This document shows positions 1 to 5,457 of a DNA stretch of 14,809 nucleotides, in pieces. Every line of letters starts with the position of its first letter. Position 1 is the stretch's first letter. The translations under genes and the position numbers were made by a program. The notes beneath the pieces are model-generated. The model was not told where the DNA came from. It saw only the letters and a program-made list of their open reading frames with translations, and did no database searches. Where the stretch lies: NCBI GenBank assembly GCA_910584305.1, contig CAJTZW010000023.1, positions 1-14,809 of the forward strand, given 5' to 3'. Origin of the DNA: an uncultured Bacilli bacterium. GTDB taxonomy: Bacteria; Bacillota_I; Bacilli_A; RF39; UBA660.

Positions 1-127
1 CTTCTGCTAGTTTACGAAGTTTATTTTCGCCAATACGGAAATACTTTGACGCTTCCTCAATAGTGAGTAGGTACTTTTGCCAAATAGGAACATCGTTACT
101 ATTTAAGTTATAAATTTTGTTCTCCAT
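1..127 (-). CDS. xis: Excisionase, Tn916 Xis-like (5' part only)
   Basis: The start codon is the complement of 125-127, and 42 codons are readable before the gene leaves the window. The N-terminus contains VPIWQKYLLTIEEASKYF followed by RIGENKLRKLAE, the winged-helix DNA-binding start of Tn916-family excisionases. These bend element ends and direct integrase toward excision. An AAAGG ribosome binding site lies 7 nt upstream, inside the end of the FtsK-like gene, which overlaps this gene by 20 bp, so the two are probably translationally coupled. In Tn916 the next gene downstream is the tyrosine integrase, expected here just left of the window. The family assignment rests on recognising the motif pattern. 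Confidence 0.85.
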   Translation of the reverse strand, partial: MENKIYNLNSNDVPIWQKYLLTIEEASKYFRIGENKLRKLAE

Positions 128-1577
128 CTATAGCCTTTTGTTTATGTAATTTTTCAGTTACTTTTTCTTGGTCTAAATAGTAACCTCTAAATAGTTCCCC
201 GTTGTTTGTAACAAATAAACCTTTTTCGCCATTGTTAATTAAAGTATTTCCCTCATAATTTCCTTTACCTAGTACAACTTCGGAAGACGGCTTATCGCTT
301 GTTCTTCCACAAATTCTATTATCTAAATTCGATTTGATTTGACCCTCAATTAGTTTGTGGTCGGGGCGTTGTGCCGATAAAATAAGATGTATCCCTAGTG
401 AACGACCTCTTGTTGCTATTGTTGTTAAAATATCAATAATATCTTCTGCTATATCTTTATATTTTTTATTAGAGATTTCTACAAACTCGTCAAAAACATA
501 TATGATACGACTTAATGGGGTATATTTTTTGCCATCAACTTCTTGCCATTTTTTAGACATTATTTTGTTGTATTTATCTATATCTCTACATCTAGCGTTT
601 TTAAATTCTACCTCTCTAGCTGCTAATTCTATATCAATTTTTCTTAAATCTTCTAACGCCTTATTTAACGAAGTAGATACTTGACATTGTTTATCTTCTA
701 ATGATTTTCCAAAGTAATCAAATTCTTTTATTGTAAGTTTGTCCCAACCAACAAACTCGGTTTGTTTTGGATCACAAACTCTTACAATATAACCCTTATG
801 TAATGACTGATAGATAAGTAAATCTAGTAAAACCGATTTACCGCTACCCGTTGAACCCGCTACTAAATAATGGGGCGTATCGTTTATATTTCTAGTAATT
901 TTTTTGAATAAGTTTTCCCCTAAATAATATATAGGACTATCACAATCTAGGTTTTTGTCGTTCCAATCTATTTTTTTGGGTATTTTATTATTAGGGCTTA
1001 TAGTTGTTATTTTTATTTTGTTTTTGGTGTTTTTGTAAGGCTCTATCTCGACTATGATTTTATTAAGTGCGGTTTCTAAATCTGCTTTTGTTTCGTCCTC
1101 TCGCCATTTATCTATGTTTATACTATTAGCATTAAGTATCATAATAGTCATACGCAAATTAACCCATGCTCTTTTTATTTTCATTAAATAAGGGTGGTCG
1201 CCATTTGCATTTTTAAGCCCTTTAACGCCTTTTATTTGTTTTTGCTTATAGTCTTTTAATTTAAAGTTGTTTCGTAGCCATAATATCAATAAAATAAGTC
1301 CTACAATTTCTAAAAAATATATAGGTACATATATGTTTTTATAAAATTGATTAAATGTAATCGTTTTTATATAATCATGATTTAAAAATTTATAGACTAT
1401 TTCATGTTGAAATATTGTTGAATTAAGTATAAAACATAATACTATGTAGAGAAATGATACTAGCCATTTCCATTTATAACATAATTCTAAAATAATATAA
1501 GCAAATAATTTTACTATAAATTTTAAATACTTTAATACATGATGTATAATTTTATTCAATGTTTTTTTCTTCTTCAT
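108..1577 (-). CDS. FtsK/SpoIIIE-family ATPase, TcpA/Orf21-like coupling protein
   Basis: A 489-aa membrane ATPase. The N-terminus is hydrophobic (roughly residues 18-52 and 83-101, at least two membrane segments). The motor domain has Walker A GSTGSGKS at 241-248, Walker B IIYVFDEF at about 358-365, and the FtsK-type stretch TRGRSLGIHLILSAQRP at 389-405. At 489 aa it is close to the size of Tn916 Orf21 and ICEBs1 ConQ, which deliver the nicked DNA strand to a conjugation channel; that role is inferred here. The start is supported by GGAGG 9 nt upstream. The first codons overlap the 3' end of rep by 26 bp, indicating coupled translation, and its own 3' end overlaps xis. No DNA-guiding gamma domain is apparent after the motor, as expected for TcpA-like rather than chromosomal FtsK proteins. 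Confidence 0.9.
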   Translation of the reverse strand: MKKKKTLNKIIHHVLKYLKFIVKLFAYIILELCYKWKWLVSFLYIVLCFILNSTIFQHEIVYKFLNHDYIKTITFNQFYKNIYVPIYFLEIVGLILLILWLRNNFKLKDYKQKQIKGVKGLKNANGDHPYLMKIKRAWVNLRMTIMILNANSINIDKWREDETKADLETALNKIIVEIEPYKNTKNKIKITTISPNNKIPKKIDWNDKNLDCDSPIYYLGENLFKKITRNINDTPHYLVAGSTGSGKSVLLDLLIYQSLHKGYIVRVCDPKQTEFVGWDKLTIKEFDYFGKSLEDKQCQVSTSLNKALEDLRKIDIELAAREVEFKNARCRDIDKYNKIMSKKWQEVDGKKYTPLSRIIYVFDEFVEISNKKYKDIAEDIIDILTTIATRGRSLGIHLILSAQRPDHKLIEGQIKSNLDNRICGRTSDKPSSEVVLGKGNYEGNTLINNGEKGLFVTNNGELFRGYYLDQEKVTEKLHKQKAIDGEQNL

Positions 1578-2553
1578 TTTCTAATTCCTCCAATTTTTTA
1601 GTCATTTTATGTACTATAATTGAGCCATCACTTTTGTACTCAATTATGTTATGAATTCTACGCAAAAACGCGTTCCAAACCTCTCTATATTTAAAACTAT
1701 ATTGTAGTTCATAATATTGCTCCTCTAGGGGAACATTTGAAGTTATATAGACATAAGTGTAACAAGCCACTTTATCATTGTATCTTGCGGGTAGCATAAG
1801 AGGGTATATGTCTAAATAGTTAAGCATATCGCCGATGGGTATTTGACTATGAAATTCTTCAAAAACAAGCGTGTTCATCGTACTTCTATATGAGTCAAAA
1901 AGTATCCCTCTACTGCCCGTATAGTTTGTGATACGACATACATTTTTAGCACCATGTCTTTTGTATATATCACGCGTTTTCCCAACGCCCGTATGCCCAT
2001 AGACATAGCAACAAACTATATCTCGGTTTTCTTTCATGTACTTGTCGGCTAGATATGTTTCCCTTATTAGGTCTATATCTCTTATTTTTAAAGCCCATTG
2101 TGGACTATTTTCTATTATCTCGATGTTTGACTTACCATCTTTTATATCTTCTAATAATTGCCCTATAACGGGGTCTTTTTCTTGTAATTCCGATGGTATC
2201 GTGCCATATTCTACAAAACTGCCCTCAATAGATGTTTCGGCTTTATCGGTATTTTCAAACTTGCCCGTTTTTTTCACATAATCAATATTGTCTTGTATAG
2301 TCCCATAGGCTTTTTCTATGTGGGCTATTTTATTAAAGCGATTTTGTATTGTCGTGAATCGAATAGGCGACTTTGAATAAATAAATATATGTATATGAAG
2401 TGTTTGAGTTTCGTTGCCAATTTCCTTACACATACAATAGTAGTCAAGAGCGAATTTTTGCAAAGTTTCCTTTATTACTTCATCCGTAAAGCCGTGTTCT
2501 AGTGGATTATTTATCGTTAGAGTCCATTTACGACTTTGGCTATTATCTGCCAT
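1552..2553 (-). CDS. rep: CRESS-DNA-virus-like replication initiator (HUH endonuclease + SF3 helicase)
   Basis: A 333-aa two-domain Rep. The endonuclease domain has motif I WTLTINNP (10-17), motif II TLHIHIFI with the HIH metal ligands at 53-55, and motif III DYVKK with catalytic Tyr92 and the following Lys95. The helicase domain has Walker A GHTGVGKT (186-193), Walker B TLVFEEF (about 228-234), motif C VYITSN ending at Asn273, and a possible Arg finger in FLRRI (296-300). This order and spacing are those of circovirus/geminivirus Reps and of the related bacterial 'pCRESS' plasmid Reps (Kazlauskas, Krupovic and colleagues). Such proteins nick the origin loop and start rolling-circle replication. 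The matching origin lies just upstream (2680-2727). The start has AGGAGTG about 7 nt upstream. It heads the rep-ftsK-xis overlap cluster and may double as the transfer relaxase; that last role is inference. Confidence 0.93.
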   Translation of the reverse strand: MADNSQSRKWTLTINNPLEHGFTDEVIKETLQKFALDYYCMCKEIGNETQTLHIHIFIYSKSPIRFTTIQNRFNKIAHIEKAYGTIQDNIDYVKKTGKFENTDKAETSIEGSFVEYGTIPSELQEKDPVIGQLLEDIKDGKSNIEIIENSPQWALKIRDIDLIRETYLADKYMKENRDIVCCYVYGHTGVGKTRDIYKRHGAKNVCRITNYTGSRGILFDSYRSTMNTLVFEEFHSQIPIGDMLNYLDIYPLMLPARYNDKVACYTYVYITSNVPLEEQYYELQYSFKYREVWNAFLRRIHNIIEYKSDGSIIVHKMTKKLEELENEEEKNIE

Positions 2554-2569
2554 GTTATCACTCCTATTT

Positions 2570-2600
2570 TTTATAGTTTAGATTATTATTAAATTTTCAA
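2570..2600 (-). promoter_or_regulatory. Possible rep promoter
   Basis: On the minus strand TTGAAA (2600-2595) and TATAAA (2575-2570) are separated by 19 bp, longer than the optimal 17. They lie 17 bp upstream of the rep start, leaving room for the AGGAGTG site but giving a very short leader. It is the best candidate between the origin and rep. Confidence 0.35.
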
Positions 2601-2645
2601 AGAACTAATGCGCTAATACATATACTAGTTAATACACGCCCATGA

Positions 2646-2679
2646 GTGGGGCGAGTGGCGTAGCCACTTTAGCCCCCAC
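2646..2679. repeat. GC-rich hairpin beside the replication origin
   Basis: GTGGGG (2646-2651) pairs with CCCCAC (2674-2679). Inside it AGTGGC (2654-2659) pairs with GCCACT (2663-2668) around a GTA loop, giving a two-tier imperfect cruciform. It ends one base before the nonanucleotide stem begins. It is strikingly G+C-rich for its surroundings and has no T-run on either side, so it is not a terminator. A role as a second origin arm, nicking region or transfer origin is inference. Confidence 0.7.
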
Positions 2680-2709
2680 CATATAAGGGCTAGTATTACC
2701 CCTTATATG
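2680..2709 (+). other. Rolling-circle replication origin: stem-loop with circovirus-type nonanucleotide
   Basis: CATATAAGGG (2680-2689) and CCCTTATATG (2700-2709) form a perfect 10-bp stem. The 10-nt loop is C followed by TAGTATTAC (2691-2699). Circoviruses and other CRESS-DNA viruses carry NANTATTAC in the same place, and their Rep nicks between TATT and AC. The predicted nick here is therefore between 2697 and 2698 on the plus strand, opposite the strand that encodes Rep. The gene for a CRESS-type Rep begins 127 bp away, and iterons abut the stem. Stem and nonanucleotide are read directly; function is inferred from the virus family. Confidence 0.88.
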
Positions 2710-2727
2710 TAGCATGTAGCATGTAGC
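2707..2727 (+). repeat. Three tandem ATGTAGC iterons
   Basis: Three exact copies of ATGTAGC lie at 2707-2713, 2714-2720 and 2721-2727. The first begins in the right arm of the nonanucleotide stem. CRESS-DNA virus Reps recognise short tandem iterons in this position (for example the hexamers next to the porcine circovirus stem-loop), so these are the likely Rep-binding sites. The last copy continues as GTAGCAA, and an inverted copy, TTGCTAC, occurs at 2761-2767. Confidence 0.8.
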
Positions 2728-2757
2728 AATATTTTTTATAAATTTACCTTAATGTTA

Positions 2758-2788
2758 ATCTTGCTACTATTTAAAACAATAGCAAGAT
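2758..2788. repeat. Inverted repeat containing an inverted iteron copy
   Basis: ATCTTGCTA (2758-2766) and TAGCAAGAT (2780-2788) form a 9-bp stem with a 13-nt loop. The left arm includes TTGCTAC, the reverse complement of the GTAGCAA end of the third iteron. Directly after it GTCAATAA occurs twice in tandem (2803-2818). No T-run follows on the minus strand, so this is weak as a terminator for the 96-aa gene. It may belong to the origin. Confidence 0.5.
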
Positions 2789-2823
2789 GTAACAAATCGG
2801 TAGTCAATAAGTCAATAAGTAAC

Positions 2824-3114
2824 TTATTTTTTGCTTGTTTCGGTAGAGTCAACGAATTCTACAAAACTAACATTTTTGTATCTGTCGTAAAGGAATTCTT
2901 CTACATATTTGCCTACAAGACTTTTAATTTCTGATGTAGTTAATTCTTTACCAAAAGTTTTTGTTAAGACATCATATCTTACCTTAACTACTGAAACCCT
3001 AAGTCCTTCGCTTTTATCTTTGTTGTTAAACTCTTCCGCACAATGAAAATTAACATTATGAAATGGCTTATTTTCATACTCACCAATTCTTTCTTCAATA
3101 CCTAAAATTTTCAT
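2824..3114 (-). CDS. Small conserved element protein, possible ssDNA-binding/OB-fold type
   Basis: 96 aa, no membrane segment. It begins MKILGIEERIGEYENKPF and has the pattern of a beta-rich fold, with KVRYDVL in the middle and YDRYKNVSFVEFV near the end. I recall similar 90-100-aa proteins (MKxxGxEExxGEYxxxxYHNxxxHC ... YDRxGxV) next to rep genes in small mobile elements of Firmicutes, but I know no established name. A single-strand DNA-binding role would suit a rolling-circle element and the beta-rich pattern, but this is a guess. The ribosome site AAGGAG lies 12 nt before the start, rather far. The gene sits upstream of the origin and rep, transcribed toward them, with a plausible promoter at 3150-3177. 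Confidence 0.8.
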   Translation of the reverse strand: MKILGIEERIGEYENKPFHNVNFHCAEEFNNKDKSEGLRVSVVKVRYDVLTKTFGKELTTSEIKSLVGKYVEEFLYDRYKNVSFVEFVDSTETSKK

Positions 3115-3149
3115 AGTTTTAATTTTCTCCTTTCGTTAAATTTGGTGTA

Positions 3150-3177
3150 ATTTTAATTGGCGCCTTTCAAATTACAA
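3150..3177 (-). promoter_or_regulatory. Candidate promoter for the 96-aa gene and possibly the rep cluster
   Basis: TTGTAA (3177-3172) and TAAAAT (3155-3150) are separated by 16 bp on the minus strand. Transcription would start near 3143, about 29 nt before the ATG at 3114. One copy of the CCACCnnnGATGGAAA repeat lies upstream at 3211-3226. Confidence 0.45.
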
Positions 3178-3210
3178 GTCCATTTTAGCAAGATATTAGA
3201 GTTCCGTAGC

Positions 3211-3313
3211 CCACCGACGATGGAAATTAAAGCCTTATAAATAAAGGGTTTAAATGGTTTGTGATTTACAAAGTCCCTATTTTAAAGCGAAAAAATTCCA
3301 CCATTGATGGAAA
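3211..3313. repeat. Pair of CCACCnnnGATGGAAA direct repeats, operator candidates
   Basis: CCACCGACGATGGAAA (3211-3226) and CCACCATTGATGGAAA (3298-3313) match at 13 of 16 positions and lie 87 bp apart in the non-coding stretch between the XRE-regulator gene and the 96-aa gene. The second copy is also part of a short inverted repeat, TTCCA...TGGAA. Their place upstream of the replication genes and downstream of the regulator suggests binding sites for that regulator or another element protein. This is inference. Confidence 0.45.
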
Positions 3314-3330
3314 AAAGCGTTTAAAAACAT

Positions 3331-3364
3331 AAAAAAAGAACATATTTTTTTAAAAATATGCTCT
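3331..3364 (-). terminator. Rho-independent terminator after the regulator gene
   Basis: On the minus strand AGAGCATATTTTT (3364-3352) pairs with AAAAATATGTTCT (3349-3337), with one G-U wobble, followed by seven T's (3337-3331). It lies 13 bp after the stop codon of the XRE-type gene. Confidence 0.8.
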
Positions 3365-3376
3365 AATTTTTAGTTA

Positions 3377-3793
3377 TTATCTAGTTTCTCTACCATCATT
3401 TAACCAATATTTTTCATGAATTCCTACTTCTTTTAAGAATTCGTTACACTCTGCCATTGTTTTACCACTAAATTTTTCTATAAGTTGTGAGTAGGCGTGA
3501 TGTACTTTGTTGCCTGGCTCAAAACCTAGTCCCCATGCTCGTAGTAAATCTTCAACATTTTTTAAATTGATTTTAAATACTACTGCAAACGCAACAAGCG
3601 ATGTCATAAGTGGTTTTTTGTACCCATTAGTTAGATTATAAAAAGTTCCTTTACCTAGTCCCGTTTCGTCAATAAATTTTTGTAGGGTAGGTTTATGTGT
3701 TTCTTTTACTACTTCCATAACCTCAACATAAGTTTTGTTTATTTGCTTGTCTAATTCAAAATTTTTGTCAAATTCTTCTTTTAATGTATTCAT
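3377..3793 (-). CDS. XRE-family helix-turn-helix regulator
   Basis: 138 aa, soluble. Residues about 33-75 form a helix-turn-helix: TLQKFIDETGLGKGTFYNL carries the turn and recognition helix, and LMTSLVAFAVVFKINLKNVEDLL is the following pair of helices. The C-terminal part (WGLGFEPGN...AYSQLIEKF...CNEFLKEVGI) resembles a tail found on many Firmicutes XRE-like proteins in mobile elements. It probably controls the element's own promoters; no partner metalloprotease of the ImmR/ImmA type is visible beside it. The start has AAAGGAG 8 nt upstream. It lies 25 bp after the preceding gene in a two-gene operon that begins at the promoter near 4260. Confidence 0.85.
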   Translation of the reverse strand: MNTLKEEFDKNFELDKQINKTYVEVMEVVKETHKPTLQKFIDETGLGKGTFYNLTNGYKKPLMTSLVAFAVVFKINLKNVEDLLRAWGLGFEPGNKVHHAYSQLIEKFSGKTMAECNEFLKEVGIHEKYWLNDGRETR

Positions 3794-3818
3794 ATTTCAT
3801 GCTCCTTTCAAAAATACT

Positions 3819-4235
3819 TTAATGTATATAATCAATATAATGTAGTTTTGGCTTGTCGTCCCATAAATTAGCCATTTTATAATAAGCCATTTTTTGATAT
3901 GTGTCGTCATATGGGTTTCTATTAAAAAAATAGTTAAAACTTATATAAAGATATTCTTCATTGTTGGAATTAACATCTTTTTGTATTATTTTTGACATAC
4001 CTATATTATTGTTTTCTATATAATAACTTTCATTTTTAAAATGATTTAGATAGGGTATTACCAAATCTTCCTTATATTCATTTTCTCCTACTTTTTCAAA
4101 TTCAATTTCTCTTATAGTAACTTGACTTTTTCCCCTTAAAGAAACAACTTGAAAAAAGTGTATGTTATGGTTAGAATCTAAACAAAATACATCGCCAACT
4201 TTTACGCCATATTGATTTTTCACTTCTTTAGCCAT
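3819..4235 (-). CDS. Small soluble protein of mobile elements, function unknown
   Basis: 138 aa counted from ATG 4235, chosen over an upstream in-frame ATG because AGGAGG lies 9 nt before it and the promoter's transcription start falls between the two. The protein begins MAKEVKNQYGVKVGDVF, then has FFQVVSLRGKSQVTIREI and WDDKPKLHYIDYIH at the end. I recall the 'VGDVF...FYQVV...VTIREI' layout from small phage and ICE proteins of Firmicutes, without a known function. The first 50 residues look like a small beta-barrel, and no catalytic motif is visible. It is first in an operon with the XRE regulator, so it may be an accessory to control of the element; that is inference. Confidence 0.85.
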   Translation of the reverse strand: MAKEVKNQYGVKVGDVFCLDSNHNIHFFQVVSLRGKSQVTIREIEFEKVGENEYKEDLVIPYLNHFKNESYYIENNNIGMSKIIQKDVNSNNEEYLYISFNYFFNRNPYDDTYQKMAYYKMANLWDDKPKLHYIDYIH

Positions 4236-4257
4236 AAAAGTATTCCTCCTCAAGAAA

Positions 4258-4266
4258 ATTATACCA
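4258..4266 (-). promoter_or_regulatory. Extended -10 promoter for the regulator operon
   Basis: The minus strand reads TGGTATAAT (4266-4258), a perfect extended -10 (TG-n-TATAAT). No good -35 sits at 17 bp, which extended -10 promoters tolerate. Transcription would start near 4251, just ahead of the AGGAGG site (4250-4245). Confidence 0.65.
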
Positions 4267-4290
4267 TTTTTTGCCAATATTTAATACATT

Positions 4291-4340
4291 AAAACAAAAA
4301 ATAATTTTGGATCACAATTACATGTACCAAAATTATTTTG
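4291..4340 (-). terminator. Rho-independent terminator after the small membrane protein
   Basis: CCAAAATTAT (4327-4336) pairs with ATAATTTTGG (4301-4310), extended by three A-T pairs. Read on the minus strand the second arm runs into TTTTTTGTTTT (4300-4291). The hairpin starts next to the stop codon at 4341 and separates the upstream cargo genes from the regulator operon. Confidence 0.75.
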
Positions 4341-4550
4341 TTAGTTATTTATATAATCATAAAATTCACTTAAAAATATTGAATAGAAAAACCAACCAAC
4401 CATTATTATACATAACCATAAGGGCTTATCAAAACTCATATAAGTATAACTAGGTATTATTATATTAGGGTCTTTCGGAATAGTAAAAGCAAGTAGAACA
4501 ATTATTATATAACCCAATATTGCCATGATTTCAAATAAAACTTTCTTCAT
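4341..4550 (-). CDS. Small two-pass membrane protein, unknown
   Basis: 69 aa, almost entirely hydrophobic, with membrane segments at about residues 6-24 and 42-61 joined by a short loop rich in P and I (IPKDPNIIIPSY), and a short DYINN tail. The start has AAGGAG about 9 nt upstream. I do not recognise a family. It follows the two Ig-domain surface proteins in the same direction, with a terminator on either side. No separate promoter is evident, so it may depend on read-through. Confidence 0.7.
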   Translation of the reverse strand: MKKVLFEIMAILGYIIIVLLAFTIPKDPNIIIPSYTYMSFDKPLWLCIIMVGWFFYSIFLSEFYDYINN

Positions 4551-4572
4551 ATAAACTTCTCCTTTTTATTCA

Positions 4573-4616
4573 CAAAATAAAAGTAGTATCTATTAAAACA
4601 TTTTTAAATACTACTT
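4573..4616 (-). terminator. Rho-independent terminator after the lipoprotein gene
   Basis: AAGTAGTAT (4581-4589) and ATACTACTT (4608-4616) form a perfect 9-bp stem. On the minus strand the second arm is followed by TTATTTTG. It lies 10 bp after the stop codon at 4627. Confidence 0.7.
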
Positions 4617-4626
4617 CTTGCTTTAA

Positions 4627-5439
4627 CTATTTAATAATATAAACTATTATTGTTTTTTCGTGTTCTTGGTTATCATTGTAAGTTTCTTTCGGTTGTGTAG
4701 ATAAATATTTATATTCTGCATAGCGACTATCTACTTGGCTAGGCAAGGCACTTCCAACACCACCACCAAAATTAACATCTATTGTCCATAACCATTTAGA
4801 ATTGCCGTTCATATCTTCATAAAATTGCCAACGCCATACTAATTTTTTTGTAGTATATTCGCATAATGAACTTGGTTTTGATGTACTCCAACTACCACTT
4901 TTTTGATTACAAGTAGGTTTATTTACTTTTAAAGTAAATTCTTCTTCTTTCTTATTGTTACTACTATCTACTGCAACATATTTAAGAGTATATGTTCCCT
5001 CATTATCAAAATTATAATCGCCCTCAATAGTGGCTTTTATTTCTTCTTTTGAATTATCACTTACTTTGACACCTTTTAATAAATCAATTTTACTTCCGAC
5101 ATTTGTACTTAATTCTTTTTGATATTCAATAGTAGGGGCTTGTGTATCTTCAATAGTTATTTTAAAAGTTTTTGTTTCTTCTTTTTCTTCTACTTCATAT
5201 TTGATAGTGATTTCTTTTTCGCCTAAAGTAGAAGTATCTATTGTTTCGTCTTCACTTAAAACTTTGACTTTATTATCTTCATTAACTAAAGATAGTAAAT
5301 TTACTTCGCTATTGATTTCAAATTTTAAATCGTCTTTCAATAAGATGGTATCTTTTTGTTTTTCCTCTTTTTTATCTCCACACCCTGTTAACGCTATAAG
5401 CATTATGACAATTAAACCTAAATATTTTATTTTTTTCAT
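4627..5439 (-). CDS. Lipoprotein with two Ig-like (DUF5011-type) domains
   Basis: 270 aa. The signal peptide ends in lipobox LTGC, so Cys20 is the likely lipidated residue and the protein is anchored outside the membrane. Residues about 30-98 and 99-173 are two beta-sandwich domains; the second begins DTQAPTIEY and ends EGTYTLKYVAVDSSNNK, the DUF5011/bacterial Ig-like pattern. The C-terminal ~95 residues, with CNQKSGSWSTS and WRWQFYEDMNGNSKWLW, form a separate Trp-rich domain I do not recognise. Residues 25-174 are about 93% identical to the upstream neighbour, and even the leader GAGGAGTGAGAAAATG is duplicated. The genes are 18 bp apart and co-transcribed. Surface binding or exclusion of incoming elements are possible roles without direct support. 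Confidence 0.88.
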   Translation of the reverse strand: MKKIKYLGLIVIMLIALTGCGDKKEEKQKDTILLKDDLKFEINSEVNLLSLVNEDNKVKVLSEDETIDTSTLGEKEITIKYEVEEKEETKTFKITIEDTQAPTIEYQKELSTNVGSKIDLLKGVKVSDNSKEEIKATIEGDYNFDNEGTYTLKYVAVDSSNNKKEEEFTLKVNKPTCNQKSGSWSTSKPSSLCEYTTKKLVWRWQFYEDMNGNSKWLWTIDVNFGGGVGSALPSQVDSRYAEYKYLSTQPKETYNDNQEHEKTIIVYIIK

Positions 5440-5457
5440 TTTCTCACTCCTCTTTAA

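Noticed and set aside
355..684. Long plus-strand open frame opposite the FtsK-like gene
   Set aside because: It lies wholly inside a well-supported conserved gene on the other strand and has no ribosome site or recognisable protein. The same applies to open frames opposite rep, the Ig-domain genes, mutY and the SASP genes.
3705..3713. A third AGTAGTAAA (reverse orientation) that could be an integrase arm site
   Set aside because: It is a single copy inside the coding sequence of the XRE-type regulator, far from an element end, and is explained by its codons (VVKE).
4581..4616. AAGTAGTAT/ATACTACTT as integrase-binding inverted repeat
   Set aside because: A 9-bp stem followed by a T-run right after a stop codon is better explained as a transcription terminator.
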